Source: Symsagittifera roscoffensis | Lineage: Eukaryota; Xenacoelomorpha; Acoela; Convolutidae | Reading direction: 5' to 3' | Length of the DNA: 64,000 bases | Assembly: GCF_963678635.1 (NCBI RefSeq) | Contig: NC_087065.1 | Coordinates: 1,552,001-1,616,000 of the forward strand | Shown: in pieces, positions 1 to 12,330 of the stretch | Layout of the letters: each line of letters starts with the position of its first letter | Numbering within the stretch: the first letter of the stretch is position 1 | The notes under the pieces: model-generated | Databases searched by the model: none | Told to the model about the DNA's origin: nothing | The model's input: the letters and a program-made list of their open reading frames with translations, nothing else | Made by a program: the position numbers and the translations under genes

Positions 1-1540
1 TTCTGGTCCAACGAGGCACAGTGTAAACATTTACACAGTGTAACAAGGCACAGTGTACGTTTATTGCCAGTCACTCTCGAATACAGACGTTCAAAGTCCA
101 GTATGTAGTTTCCCACACTCTGCGACAAATCGTGTTTGAATAGGTGTCAAAGGCTATGTCGATAGAATTCTCATCAAAAACATCTTTGAGTTTTCCGAGG
201 AGCTTCGCCATTCCATGCTCTGAGTTCATCTAATGGAATTACCATGGCAACATCACGCTTGCGATCTTATAACGTTGAGCAAGCGCCGGTGCACTTTTCT
301 TTTTCGATAGGTCTTTCACGAGTTCCCAGACGTTGATTTTGTTGCAACTTTGGTCAAAACTTTTTTTCCTCATTCCACAACGGTGTAGCTTTGAACTTAT
401 GTGTCATCCTGCTGCCATAGATTGTACTACTGACAAGAAAAAAATGATAGGTTAACTTGTATTACAATAAGCAGACAACAAAGAGAAAGCGAACGAAAGT
501 CCAACAATTCAACTTTTACCAAACAAAAAAATTATTTTCATGCGTTCTGGAAAAAAAATCCGACCGTGATTTGAACTTTAAGTGAGAAAAACTCCTACTT
601 GACTTTCAATTCGAGAAAACAGTAAAGGGTAATAATTTGTAATTTATATTGAGATCAGATGATGAATCATTTTGCACGATCACAACAAGTTATAATTGCC
701 CAGCACAATCGTTTTTCCAATGAGATTTACATATTTGCCGAAACTCCATTTAAAAGAACTGCAAAATAGTGTAGGTGTCTGATAACGACTGCCATTGAGT
801 GCATTCATGAGAAGTATTCTTGTTTTTTGATCAACTGTTTTTTAATCTCGCAGGCCATTTTTTTCTTAGAATCATGGAAGTTAATAAGATATAAAAAATT
901 TCGTTATTTCACAACTTTTTACAAAAAATTGGGTGCAGGAAAAGGTCTAGTTACCCTTTACAAGTCACTTGCTCTCCGCAAATGAAACTAAGCGGCTGGA
1001 TGGGGGAGAGGGACAACCAGGAAAATGAGGATGACCCTAAGGAAAACGCAATGAGAAAAATCGAGTAACACCTACATCGGGATGTAAACTTATCCTACTT
1101 CGGAACGTCCCATTCCCCCAGATGGCACAACTGAACTGTCGCAGTTCAAAAACGAAATCATTGCGTCTTAGTTACGAAATCGACACGAAAGGAGGATTGC
1201 AATTGAACTACAGCACTAGGCCGACAGGACTTCAAGCCAAAAGGACTACAAGCCTAAGCTTAAATATACAAGCACCGATCGATTACGAAAAAATTTTAAA
1301 ATGAATAATTGTGTTAGCTTATTTCACATAACAAATATTTACAAAATGACAAAATCATAAAAAATGCCAATTACATGATTCTTAAAAGTAATTTTTCAAA
1401 CTGCTGTATAAACATTTATTATTAAGTCTCTTGGGAACAGGACATGTTTCCTAAGAAAATTCAAGGCTTGAAACTGAACTTATTTGAAAATTTATGATGT
1501 CTGAGAACTGACATCATTCATTTACGATAAAAATTTATAG
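1..1540. other. AT-rich intergenic DNA, no gene seen
   Basis: Only short accidental reading frames occur here. The first 60 bases contain a small repeat in which CACAGTG recurs in both orientations around a TTTAC core. I see no exon with matching splice signals and no protein family. Confidence 0.5.
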
Positions 1541-1544
1541 TCAA

Positions 1545-3630
1545 ACGAAGCTGAGAATATCCATAATCTTGCTCAGCCAATATCAGAAACACTTTAAATC
1601 TCCCGAAACTTGTTGACAATTACTCAAAAATTATCCAATCTCACCTTAATTATTTTCACAACAAATCCAATTTCTGCAAATTGCTGTGACTTCTTCAAGG
1701 TGTATGATCTAGAAAGTAATTAAAATATTGAAACTTGAAATTGTTTGCTTCCAGTTTAGCAGTTGCATGAACGCTCGCAGTGATACCCACGTCGTACTTC
1801 GTATCAAAATCAAAAAAACCAGCGAGTTTATTCTGCGAGTTTTTTTTTCTCAACTTTGTAGTTTCAAAATTTTGTTGCAATGTATTTTGTCAAGTTAACA
1901 TGACAATTTTAAAATAAGTTTGATGTTTTAGCCAGCATTTTTTTTGGAAATATATCTTCAAGGTTCCCTTTACTTTGGAACTATGTCTTCAAGTCTCCCC
2001 TTGGTTCCCCTTCAATGATCTCCCTGCTTCTAATTTTGTCGCGTGTGTTTAGTCCTGACTTCTCCAATCTAATATGCAGCGCTTCTACCGTTAATGATTT
2101 ATTATCAATATTGGGTGCTCAATGATCTTCCCATTCACATATGAGCTCAAACCATCGCCTATACATTGTATCAGATGTTGCTCAACGGGTTGAACCGATT
2201 TTTTTGCTCCTCAATCTAGGAGGGAAAGATGTCTGACTCTTTGGCCGAATTAAAAAGATTTGCCTCCTTTGTATATTAAATTGTGTAACACTTTGGATTT
2301 TGTTTCAGTGGGCTGAGCTGATTTTAACGATGATAAACAAGTTTTCAAATTTTGCGTTTTAAAATCTATCTGCACGGATGTCTCAGCCAATGTCCGTGGA
2401 ACTGCCAAAAGTGCAATTCGACCAGAATGCCGTTGATTTTTTTTGAAAGAAAACAAGCGTACGATATATTGAAAAAGAAAATTAACAACTTTATTCGTGT
2501 TGAGAACCAAAAAATAATGTGTAATTTCAAGATTACGGAATTTCATAAAATTTCTGTTTGAGCTTGCTGGACACTTAACAATTTTGTTTTGGCGTTTATG
2601 GGCGTATTCCACCAAATGCGAAGGCTAGAAATGAAGAAAGCGACCCTTTCTGGTGATAAGAAGGAGGTTTTTTAAGAAGGCTAGGGATTCGTAAAAATTT
2701 TTCAAAAATTTCAGGCAAAAAGAGCCGGTTTTGAAGGTAGTCCCTTCTCGGTTCATAGAAATTTTTTTCGGAAAGCCTTTGTAACCTAAGAAAAATTGGT
2801 ATCGGTTGAATAATCCCATTTAAGTTATTTTACCAGTGCCCAACGTTCGTCATTTCACCAATCCGGAAGGGTCCTTATTTCACCAATCCGGAAGTGTCCT
2901 TATTTTACCCAATCGGAGAAGTCCCTATTCGCCAATCCGGAAGAGTCCGAAACTTTGAACGTACCAGAGGGGTCCACATTTTGCAAATCCGGAAGAGTTT
3001 TAATCCGGAAGGGTCCAATTTGGCCTATACGAGGGGGTCCAGTTTTTTGGACGTACCTGGAGGAGTCCCCATTTTGCCATACCGTCCTGTGTTAGTAGGC
3101 TTATCTGTTGTCTTTCTCTTGATGCTTAAGTTCCTAACCATCCCATATTGTTTAAAAACCGGAAAAAGCCTTAGTCAACTGTTATTATTTTTTAATAGCG
3201 TAGGCTTCCCGAAAAAAATTCCATGGACGGGGAAGGGTCTTCCTTCAAGGCCGGCTCCTTTTGATAAAACTTTTCAGAAATGGTTTTTTCTGTCCGAAAA
3301 CAGATTAAATCAAGTGTAAGCCTTCTAAATTTTCGCTTTATTGTTACCAAAATGAACCGGATCTGTTCTGTGATTTCCGAGTTATGAAAGGAAACGTTTT
3401 TTGTTTTACAATAAAAAAACCCTAGTCGTATAGGTTTCTTCCTTTTCTTTCTGCAAATTTTGTCCTTTACTCATAAAATCTATTGATTTGGGCACAAGAA
3501 TGTAAACTCTACAAAGATAGAGGAAAAAAGTGACCAAAAAAGGTTTCGGGCGAAACAGATTGGGAAAAACAATAAAAAGTGGAACCCTCCGGATATGTAA
3601 ATCCTTTAAATCGAACTTGTTTCACATAAT
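1545..3630. repeat. Diverged duplicated block, copy 1
   Basis: This block is matched in the same orientation by 3668-6180. Three sections align by eye: 1545-1735 with 3668-3905 (both carry AATCTCCCGAAAC), 2370-2595 with 3935-4145 (both carry GCGTACGAT followed by ATTGAAAA), and 2700-3630 with 5160-6180 (both carry AAAAAGAGCCGGTTTTGAA and GGAACCCTCCGGAT). No coding capacity is conserved between the copies, so it reads as repeat DNA. Copy 1 lacks the long inverted arms that bracket the last section in copy 2. Confidence 0.65.
2840..3085. repeat. Degenerate minisatellite with CCAATCCGGAAG core
   Basis: A core reading CCAATCCGGAAGGGTCC is repeated about eight times at irregular spacing of roughly 25-35 bases, with drifting flanks such as TTATTTCA or CCCTATTC. 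It belongs to the larger duplicated block and recurs at 5275-5500. Confidence 0.7.
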
Positions 3631-5274
3631 TTATCATACAATTGTCAAGATTAAATGACAAGCATAAAAAACAAAGCTGAGAAAATCTATAATCTTGCCC
3701 AGCCAATTTTTGTGATAATAAAGAGGAAAAAGAGGAAGCACGGGAGAATCAGGAAGTTTTGAATCTCCCGAAACCAGTTGACTATTACTCAATATTAATC
3801 GAATCTAACCCTAATTATTTTACAGATCAAATTGAATTTCTGAAATTACTGTGACTACTTCAAGATGTATGATATCGAGAAGTAACTGAATTATTGAAGG
3901 CGGTGATTTTGTGGTACGACGCGTGTATCACAGCTAGTGTCCGTGCAACTGCTATTAGGGCCATTCTACCAGAATTCCGTTGTTTTTTTTTTGAAAAAAA
4001 AACCGGCGTACGATCTATTGAAAAGGAGGTTAAAACGTTTTCGCTTTAGAACCGAAAAAGGGTAACTCCAAGGTTACGGAACTTCTCAAAAATTCTTCTC
4101 GAGCGTGCATGACACGCAACAGTTTTTTTCTGGTGAAAACTGAAATTGCGCGAAAATCAGAGAAACAATCAGAGTAAAAATGAGATTTTTTGAGGAAGTC
4201 TAGGTATTTGGAAGGGTGTCTCGCTATGTTGCGAAACTCTCATTGTAACCTTTTTTAGCTTCCCGGAATGTCCTGAATTCACTTTCATAACCTTAAAAAT
4301 CAATTTTCAGATTTGGAAAAGCTAGAAAAGATCACAAAATCAATCGAGTGGCGGGTATCGCTAAACTTTTTTATACCATTTTTGGTACAAAACTTACCAT
4401 ATAGGTTAGTGGGGGGCACAAGAGTGACTGCACCGAGTTGCAAACTACAGAGTTAGGCACCTTATTTCAAATATTCAACGGAACGGACCAGAAAATGTAA
4501 AATTTTATTATTAATTTTATTCATACTACCCATATTAATACTCATGTTCCGTTTTTTAACCAAACAGACCATAAACAGCCAATTTTTGAGTTATCGAACC
4601 GGTAAAAAGCGCTTAACTGTTGAGTCACATCGTCATCCAACTAATATAACTGTAGGACTGGATTAAAATTGGTCCAGAAATCGTTAGGAGAAAATCAGTA
4701 TCGCGATCCAATTTTTCACGATTTTTCATAAGCGAAATACCGCTCAAAAAAAGTTATCGCGATAAAACTTTTTGTTCCGACAACTAGACTAGTGAATTAA
4801 CATGTTTTAGAAACTGTTAACCGGAAATCTACCAGTTCCTAGTGAAATTGGACCTAACTAGTTTGGTTTAGTGGATTGACAAATCAGGAGCGCTGCAATC
4901 TAATTTTTCTTTCCTTTTTTTCGACCGAAATGTTTTTCTTCTGTTTTTGCACTAAAATATAAGAGCTTAGGTCTTTTGTGCTCAAATTTTTGTTTTTAAT
5001 CCTAAAAGACAATATTTGCCGGAAAATTATGCAAAAAACTTACGACCTGGAGTTTTTTGAGTTCAGATCCTGTTCATTTTGGTACAATAAGAGCAGTAAT
5101 TTAATGAGCTTACACATGGACTAATCATTTTTCGGAAAAATTTACCATAGCAAGTTTCTTTAAATTTCGACAAAAAGAGCCGGTTTTGAACGTAAACCCT
5201 TCCCGGTTCATTGAAAGCTTTTTCGAAAACCATTGAAAGGGTTGTGTCAGTTAACAAAGGCGTTTTGCATTATT

Positions 5275-5500
5275 TTACCAAGTCCGAGGGGCCCAATCCC
5301 GAAAAAACTTTCTTTTATCAAGTCGGAAGGTCCCTATTTGCCAATCCGGTAGGAAACAATACTTTCGGATGTACCCGGGGAGGGGTCTCAATTCTGCCAA
5401 TCAGGATGGGCCCAATCCAGAAGGGTCCCTATTTGCCGATCCGAAGGGATCCAATTATTCCATCGTACCCTCCAGGCTCCCCATTTCGCCAATGTAGCCT
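5275..5500. repeat. Second CCAATCCGGAAG minisatellite
   Basis: The same motif family as 2840-3085 (AATCCGGTAGG, CAATCCAGAAGGGTCC, GATCCGAAGGGATCC), at similar irregular spacing. It lies at the matching place in copy 2 of the duplicated block. Confidence 0.6.
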
Positions 5501-5599
5501 AGGCAAGTAGGCTTATCTCTTGTCTTTCTTTTCATTCTGAGGTCCCTGACCCTACCTTATTGTTCAAATCAACGTAATTTTGCCGTATTCAGTCGTTAC

Positions 5600-5810
5600 T
5601 ACCCTTTCGTTGGAAATAAAAATTTTCCAAAAAAATTTTCTGTGGACCCATCTTCGTTGGGTATAAAATTTTTCCAAAAAAATTTTCTTTGGACCGGCTT
5701 TCATTGGGTATAAAATTTCGTTGAGTATACCCAGCGAAAACGGCTAGACCCTTTCGTTGGGTATAAAATTTTTCCCGAAAAATTTTCTTGGACCGTCTAC
5801 AAAACCGGCT
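5600..5810. repeat. Tandem repeat of about 50 bp, four partial units
   Basis: The phrase TTCGTTGGGTATAAAATTTT followed by CCAAAAAAATTTTCT and TGGACC recurs about four times. One unit is partly inverted: GAGTATACCCAGCGAAAACG mirrors CGTTGGGTATA. It is absent from the matching part of copy 1. Confidence 0.7.
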
Positions 5811-6654
5811 CCTTTCGATTGAAACATATCAGAATTTGTTTTGGTCAAACTCTCTGAAAACTGATTAAATCACATGTAAGCTAACTAAATGTCTGCTCTA
5901 ATGGTAACAAGAAGAACCGGATCCGTTCAGTGGTTCTCGAGTTTTGAAACGAAACGTCTTTCATCTTTCGTCGTATCTCAAAAAAATTTCTGAGTCGTAT
6001 AGGATTCGCATAATTTTCGTGCAAGTTTTGTCCTATGGCTTAAAAGCTATTGATTTGAGCACAAAAATCCTACATTTTTCTATTTTAGTTCAAAGTTTGG
6101 ACAAAAACGTTTCAGCCAGAAAAAATAGGGCAAAACAATAGAGATTGGAACCCTCCGGATTGGTGAATCGACTAAATCAAACTCGTTAGGTCCAACTTCT
6201 CTAGAAGCAGAAAGTTTACCGCTCAACTGGTCCTAAAATCTGTCAGTTCACTACCGTATTTTGTCCGAAAAACAATTTTATCACGATAATTTTTTGAGCG
6301 ATGTTTTTATTGTCGAAAAAATTGAATCCCGATATGAACCTTCTCCTAACGAAAACCATACTAATTTTAATCCCTTCCTACAGTGATTTTAGCTGAATTA
6401 TGCTGTAACTCACTAGTTTAGCCATCAAAAATGGGATATTAATGGTCTGTTTGGTTGAAAAGTGGATCAAGATTTTTATTATGGTTTGTCTAAGTAGTTG
6501 TACAAACAACATCATACCCCTCCGGGTCCATTCAATATCCGTATTAAGGTGCTAACCTCGGAATTTCGCAACTCGTTGAAGGATCACTGTCATCCTACCC
6601 ACATATTGATATGGTAGATTTGGTACCAAAAAAGAATCAAAATTATTTAAAGAT

Positions 6655-8125
6655 ACCAAAGAATTGATTGTTGGTGTTCCTTGTGGCGCTTCCTGCTGCT
6701 CTTAGCACTGCTGGATTGGTCTTCTTTTTCAATCACTTGACCCTTTAGGATTAATTGAAAGTGAGCATTAACGTTCTTAAAAACTCAAGTAACACTACAG
6801 TACAGTCACAAAAGAAACAACTACAGGTTATCATTATCCTTACAATCAGATGAGATATAAACGAAAACATCTAACTAAAAAAAACAGAAAGTTGGATCGC
6901 TTCTCTACTGGGAAAGTTTTTTCGATTAAATTTATGTTTCTTACTGTTTTTTGGTTTTTAACAGACAGCAAAACAAATTAATAAAGTAAAACGCTAGTTT
7001 CAAAAGCGACTTGGCAAATAGTGACCGCTTGCTCTGTTTTGCTGCGCTTTAAAATTGCGAACCATCTATGCAACTGAAAAATTTTGAGGCTCCAATGTTT
7101 TTTTAACGAAGTTCTACAAATCAGCAATTAACTGTTTCTAAAAACTTATTGGATACTTCAGTAAATTCATTTGGAGAATTGTGAAATTTGACAAATAGTT
7201 GTCTGTTTTTGCACTCTAAGAAAGTGGAGATTTTTTGACCTGGTTACAATATAACTTTAAAAAGAGTAAGAAAAAATAATTTTAAAAAAGTTTTACGTTT
7301 TTTTCCTTTCTTACAACTTTGTTTTATAAATCTTCTTTTGATTAAAAAAACATATCAGTTTTTGTTTTACTAAAGATGTTTCCTATCTTGTAACACACTC
7401 TTAGCGTCTAACAGAATCGTTATGAAAAAAATTCAAATTTCGGTGAAACTGGAAAGAATTATCCTGGCTAGTAAGTAGCCTTGGCTAGTAAAAGGCCTCA
7501 TTTCAAGTTCTTGGATAAAAGATCAATCTGGTTCAGCACCGTCACTAATTTTGAACCGGCTAGTTTCATAAGTTCAAACGTAATCAAAATTTGCCATAAT
7601 TGATCACTGATGAGTACGAAAATTATGGGACCGACCTATAAGCATGTGTTTTGATTAGAATGCGATATAAAAGAATAAACTAGCAGATTTGCTAGTTTAC
7701 CTTTCGCTTACTCAAAATCGAACTTATCCGAAATTTGAATAAGGCAAAAGTGAACATTTAACTGATTCAACATATTCAGTGGTTTTCGTGGCTAATTAGT
7801 TTTTCGTCTGAAAGCACACCCATTGAAGCAACCATCGCATGATAATAGGCACACATGCTAATCGAGATGCCACGAGATTTAGTAATGCTTAATAATAACT
7901 GGGAGTGGCGCAGAGGTAAGGAGTAATCAAGATAACAAACTGTTTCAAGTGAAGTCATTGCAAGAACGCAAGAACAAAATAAGAAATCTAATACAAAAAC
8001 ATCACTAGAGAGAGCGCCATGAGATTAAGCTTGATTGGGTAGTTTGAAGCATTCCAGGTACCAGTTTAAATTGTTTCCTCTTTAAATGAACAGAAAAATG
8101 TTCAGTTTGAAATTAGGCAAGCAGT
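6655..8125. other. AT-rich DNA, nothing recognised
   Basis: No splice-bounded open frame, repeat array or RNA gene could be supported on either strand. Confidence 0.45.
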
Positions 8126-8127
8126 TA

Positions 8128-8370
8128 GGGCGACAATCGTAACAGGCGACAATTCTTAACAGGCGAAATCACGTAATAAGGGACAATTCGTAACAAGGCA
8201 TTGGCAAGTAGAATACGCTAGCTCCGCTTCGCTCCGCTGCGTTTAAGTCCGACAAGAGAGGAAAATTGCGCGTGATTCAGTGTTCCCGGCTTAATCTACT
8301 GTTACGAATTGTCGCTTGTTACGAATTGTTGCCTGTTAAGAATTTTCCCCTTTTACGAATTGTCGCCTCA
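8128..8370. mobile_element. Small inverted-repeat element with 17-bp subterminal repeats
   Basis: The motif GGCGACAATTCGTAACA occurs about four times in drifted form at 8128-8202. It reappears inverted (TTACGAATTGTCGCCT type) about four times at 8300-8368. The roughly 100 bases between the clusters are more GC-rich, with a run of GCTCCGCTTCGCTCCGCTGCG character. Short length, inverted clusters of a direct repeat and no coding capacity fit a MITE. No target duplication was identified. Confidence 0.6.
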
Positions 8371-11300
8371 CAAGGCAATTATTTTTATGCTCAATTTGTT
8401 AAATAGAAAAAATCACTGAAATTTCAAATGTTCAGCCATGTTCCATCGATGATTCAATACGGTGATTTTATCTCTCTCTGATCATACTGGATTTTTTTTG
8501 GTCTAAAACATTGTCAATATAATCGATTCACATGTTACGCTCAGACGACAAAATTGGACTAAAAATGTATTCAAAACAAATTTTTTTTATCTCAAAAAAC
8601 GTTGTGAAATATAATTCTTTTGAAATCCATCAGAATGGATTAAATAATAAGTAGTAAATTAAATTAAAATGGATTCCTTTCCACTTATTTTTGTTTCGCG
8701 TCGTGAAAAATTTTGCAAAAATTTCTGCATTTGTCGAATGAGTAATGCGGAAACTTTGCAAAGCAAGTGTACAGCCTACTCCAATTCTAATTCTAGGCTC
8801 AAATAGCAAAAAAACTTTTCCTACTGTCTTAACAATTGCCCCTTTGCTCCCTTACAACCCCATATCCCAACATTAGTCCACAAAAAAGGAAAACTCGATT
8901 GTAAAATGGATTTTGTTGCCTCGAGAACTAGTGATATATTATAATCGATTTTTAATTGGTTATAATCAATTTTTATTGACGGAACTCCAATGCGGGTGAT
9001 ACTGTCTGTATAACTGGAGTAATGATTTTCACAGCCAGGCGTATCAGAATCGAGCTGGTACGCTTTTCAACCTCGAACAAATAAAAAGGCGACCTTGTTG
9101 AATGACCCAATCAAAAAATATATATGAAATATTTTTTTTGAGAAATATTCACAATAAACTTGTTAATTCACATTGTTTTCACATTGTTACTTGGTTGTCG
9201 ATGTTTAAGTTCTCCTCGCAATGTTATGTCAGTCGCTCAGGTCAGTTCAGCATGGGCGGGTCGAACTGCAAGGAAGGTGTCGATTGTTTTACTCATTCCC
9301 CCATAATTTAACATGTTTTGTGTCTCTATGCCATGTTTTGCCGATTGTTTTTGAAATTTCTTTGTAACAGTCAAGTTGATCAAACAATACCGAAAACACT
9401 GAAAAAGTTTTATTTAAAAATTTTTTTTCCGGAGAAAAGCACCTCAACCCGGGCAGCACAGCATTATTGCAATATTTACATCTTAAGGTAGACGTCTACT
9501 GGACAAATTGTGTGCCCTTTTTTGTATATCATTTTCATTAGGAGCTTTCAGTATTAAAAACTATTTATATTATGCGTTGATTTTGCAACTTAAATGCATA
9601 TTTTGTTGACTTTTTTAAATAAAATTCTGTTTCTTTCTTTACTTAAACGCGTTGTTGTTAGCTATAATTTAACACTATATAATTAAATCAATCAGATTCA
9701 AGCATTTGCAGTTTCAGGGCTCGAGCAGGGGGAAGTGGATGGAGTTGTTGAACTTATTGAACGCGGGTTGGTTTGATGGGATTGAGTAAAAAGACCCGAG
9801 GTGTCCGGAGGAGAGTCGGAGGAAGACCATGTCGATGTGGACACTCTTCATCTCCCTCTCGTGATGCACTGCCCTTCTCTGCTTCTCACTTTCTATTCTA
9901 TCCTGTCTCAACTCCAGTCTCCGATGCTCCTATTTCATCATACATCACCAACCAATGCTCATAGATTGCAACATCCCATCAAAACACATTCTCATTACAA
10001 AGTAGCAATCTATTCTAGTCGTCCCCTAACACTGACAAAAATTAAAATGTTTATACTTTATTGCATTATATCGCGTCAAAATGAGTCGTTTTTTGTGAGC
10101 ATGGGAAGAGGCACAAAAGCTACGTTAAGAACATTGCCCATAGATTCAGTTAGAAACAGTGATCTTTACATTGCCTTGATAAAAAATTACAACACTTCCT
10201 AAATAAAGTATTAGGGTAAGTTTATTTTCTTTTCAAAATGGTTCAGATTGTTTTGCTACATTTATGACATCCTTCGGCTAAGAAGGTGCCTACTGAAGCT
10301 TAAAGATCTTGTTGGATCTAGTCTGGAAATTCAAATTCTACGTGTTATTTAAGTCCTCTAGCTGAAATTTAAGTCCTCCTTAAAACATTAAAAACTACTG
10401 AAAAAAGGCAAGTAGACTTGAAGTTATTATGGAAAGTTTTTGTTGTTGAAAATTGCCAATGTTAGCATAATTGCTGGAACATTTTACGCACCCCTTTTAT
10501 TTATCCAAATATTTTATAAAATGGGAATATATTCGCTTTAGTAAGTTGATTTTAATCAGAGCAACTTTTCAAAGAAATTTGTTGAGTGGGGATTAAACCT
10601 AAGTCTATGTTTCTCCGAACAGGTGTGATACAAAACACAATGAATGAGTCTTAAGTCTATGTGTACTTCTCGCTTAAAACTTTGAAGACTTTATCCATGA
10701 TCCTAAAAGTGCAACACGTCTAATTAATTCGCAAACAAAATGATCCCCAATTTTAAAAAGCCAGGCAACTACAGTTGTATTCTACAAGTAGTCGTGTTTT
10801 TATGCAACTCAAAGTGAAACATTTAAAGTCCGAAATGAGAACTTTCCCAAATTCTCAGTTCTCAAAAATCACGAAATATGCCGCCCATTCAATATCCCAA
10901 TTCGAGTTATAGTCGTCAAATTTTGCCAAACTCAAACCTTATAGCTTCGAGAAAATTGATCTAAGTTGAAATACCTTTTCATGTTTGAGCTTCGGACAGC
11001 ATTTTTTTCAGATGCTAAAGTTAAAAATCCGTCAAAAACTGTTAAGTTTAAATTACTGAATAAAGGAAAACACCCCAATTTTTTTAGGATTGAATAGAAT
11101 TAAATTAATTTCGTTTTTCGATTCTCATCTTCATTCACTTTGTGTAATTCATAGGGCTTGATGTTGCAATCTATAATCGTTCCTTTGCGTTTTGAGATCT
11201 GGCCTTCGCCATATTAAAATACAGTTGAGAAGCTTTGGATTCTGAAAAAAAACATCATATTAAAAGGAACTGCATATTTGATTCTAACTTTTTAGTCTTT

Positions 11301-11373
11301 AAAATGTGACTAAGAAACAAGCCTACATATTAATTAACCCACTTAGAGCTTAGTCGATAAGGAAACTACACAA
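8371..11373. other. Intergenic DNA without a supported gene
   Basis: Mostly AT-rich. 8930-8985 carries two ATAATCGATT/ATAATCAATT motifs like those at 13.0-13.7 kb. Around 9715-9910 composition is more balanced and a splice-acceptor-like TTTGCAGTTTCAG is followed by short open frames, but no frame is favoured. An AATAAA lies near 10202. I do not call a gene. Confidence 0.4.
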
Positions 11374-11760
11374 CAGGGGCGGATTTAGGGGGAGGGGGCG
11401 GGGGGGTCGGACGCTTTTCTTCCCCCCCCCCCTCTCTCAGGGGTTCGACCCCCTGCCGACCCAAAGGCTCCCCCCTTTGTAATATTTTGGAATATCCATT
11501 TTGGTGAAATACTATAAAACTTTTCTAAAGGCGGCTTTGGCGTTAATGTATACTAATTTTGAGGGGGGAGCGCGCGCCGAAAAAACGCAATTTTTTGGAC
11601 AACATTTTTCAAAAAGTGCCGAAAAACGCTTTTTTGGCCTGTTTTTTCAAAATTTTGCTTGCGGCGCAGAAATTTTGGCCAAAACAGGGTCTTTGTACTG
11701 CTTTCAGAGAGCTCGGAAATTAAAATCAATTTCGTCGACCTGAAATTTTTTTGAAAGTCC
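11374..11760. mobile_element. Truncated copy of hAT-like element (CAGGGGCGGATTTAGG end)
   Basis: It begins CAGGGGCGGATTTAGGGGG, the same terminal inverted repeat as the right end (reverse-complemented) of the element at 34910-36363. The interior matches that element in inverse order: a CGCGC segment, then GGCGCAGAAATTTTGGCC, then GAGAGCTCGGA, then GTCGACCTGAAA. The other terminus is missing, so this copy is broken near 11760. The short frames inside it are not genes. Confidence 0.7.
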
Positions 11761-12120
11761 GCTATGTTTTTGTCCACAAGAAATGTTTGTTTTCCTGCAT
11801 TAGACTTCTGATTTGGAATGAAATTAATCCGAGTGTTGCGATGATTTTAAGAAACCAATATATAGACCCTATCAAAAAAATGTCAATGCCTTTTTGTTCT
11901 TTTAGATCTTTGATTGCATGTATTTGGCTTTAAAAAGTTTTGCTCCGTGAATATTCATCTTGATTCCAAACCAATCAGTCTCAGGACTGAAATATTGAGC
12001 TTTTATCTATTTGACGGCGAAGTTTATTTTCTTGACTGTTTTAAAAACTTCCAAAGTTGTTTTCGCATGGTTTGAGTCTGTGCCTACTATCACTCTTAGT
12101 CTGTTCTCTAGATAAGACTG
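11761..12120. other. AT-rich spacer, nothing recognised
   Basis: Short frames only. No repeat or gene was identified. Confidence 0.4.
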
Positions 12121-12123
12121 GGT

Positions 12124-12330
12124 ACCCGAGTTGACCTCTATACAACAAAAATGCTTATCATACAATTCCATACTACAAAAATCATTATCATACAATTCCA
12201 TACAACAAAAATCATTATCATACAATTCCATACATCAAGTGTATGGAGAAAATGCTTGTCATTTAATTTTCATACATTTTTGAAAAATAATAGAAACAAA
12301 ATTAAACCAGTTCTGCGGCTTTTTGAGAGG
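12124..12330. mobile_element. End fragment of the CCCGGGTTGACC element with a 3 x 30-bp repeat
   Basis: It starts with ACCCGAGTTGACCTC, a one-base variant of the terminal repeat of the element at 50624-51545, and follows the reverse complement of that element's right end for about 200 bases (AATGCTTATCATACAATTCC, then TTAAGTGT/TCAAGTGT, then the second ATGCTTGTCAT). One 30-bp unit is tripled here (12141-12170, 12171-12200, 12201-12230). The other end was not found. Confidence 0.7.

Larger units (their letters stand above)
3668..6180. repeat. Diverged duplicated block, copy 2
   Basis: Partner of 1545-3630. Against copy 1 it contains about 0.7-0.9 kb of additional DNA (about 4370-5050), which includes the left arm of an inverted-repeat element. 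No open frame is shared with copy 1. Confidence 0.6.
4370..6650. mobile_element. Element with long inverted arms (about 0.5 kb each)
   Basis: The left arm (about 4370-4880) and right arm (about 6185-6650) are diverged reverse complements. Examples: GAGTTGCAAACTACAGAGTTAGGCACCTTA on the left answers to TAAGGTGCTAACCTCGGAATTTCGCAACTC on the right in shorter matching stretches, and both outer ends carry TACCAT/ATGGTA and a GGTAC(A/C)AAA motif. The middle (4900-6180) holds the minisatellite and sequence shared with 2640-3630. No transposase is visible, so it would be a non-autonomous foldback-type element. An inverted segmental duplication is the alternative. Confidence 0.55.

Noticed and set aside
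2894-3319. 141-codon + strand ORF.
   Set aside because: It runs through the CCAATCCGG minisatellite and is not conserved in the matching block at 5.3 kb.
9718-9911. Possible terminal exon after TTTGCAGTTTCAG with stops near 9777 and 9790.
   Set aside because: Two frames are equally plausible, neither has recognisable similarity, and no partner exon was found.
11441-11456. GGGTTCGACCCC, similar to a tRNA T arm.
   Set aside because: It is an isolated palindromic stretch within the hAT-like element with no other tRNA features nearby.
11553-11777. Overlapping ORFs of 74-80 codons on both strands.
   Set aside because: They lie inside a truncated hAT-like element and have no similarity to a transposase.
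12007-12231. ORF with repeated MELYDNDFC phrases.
   Set aside because: It is the translation of the 3 x 30-bp repeat in a mobile-element end.
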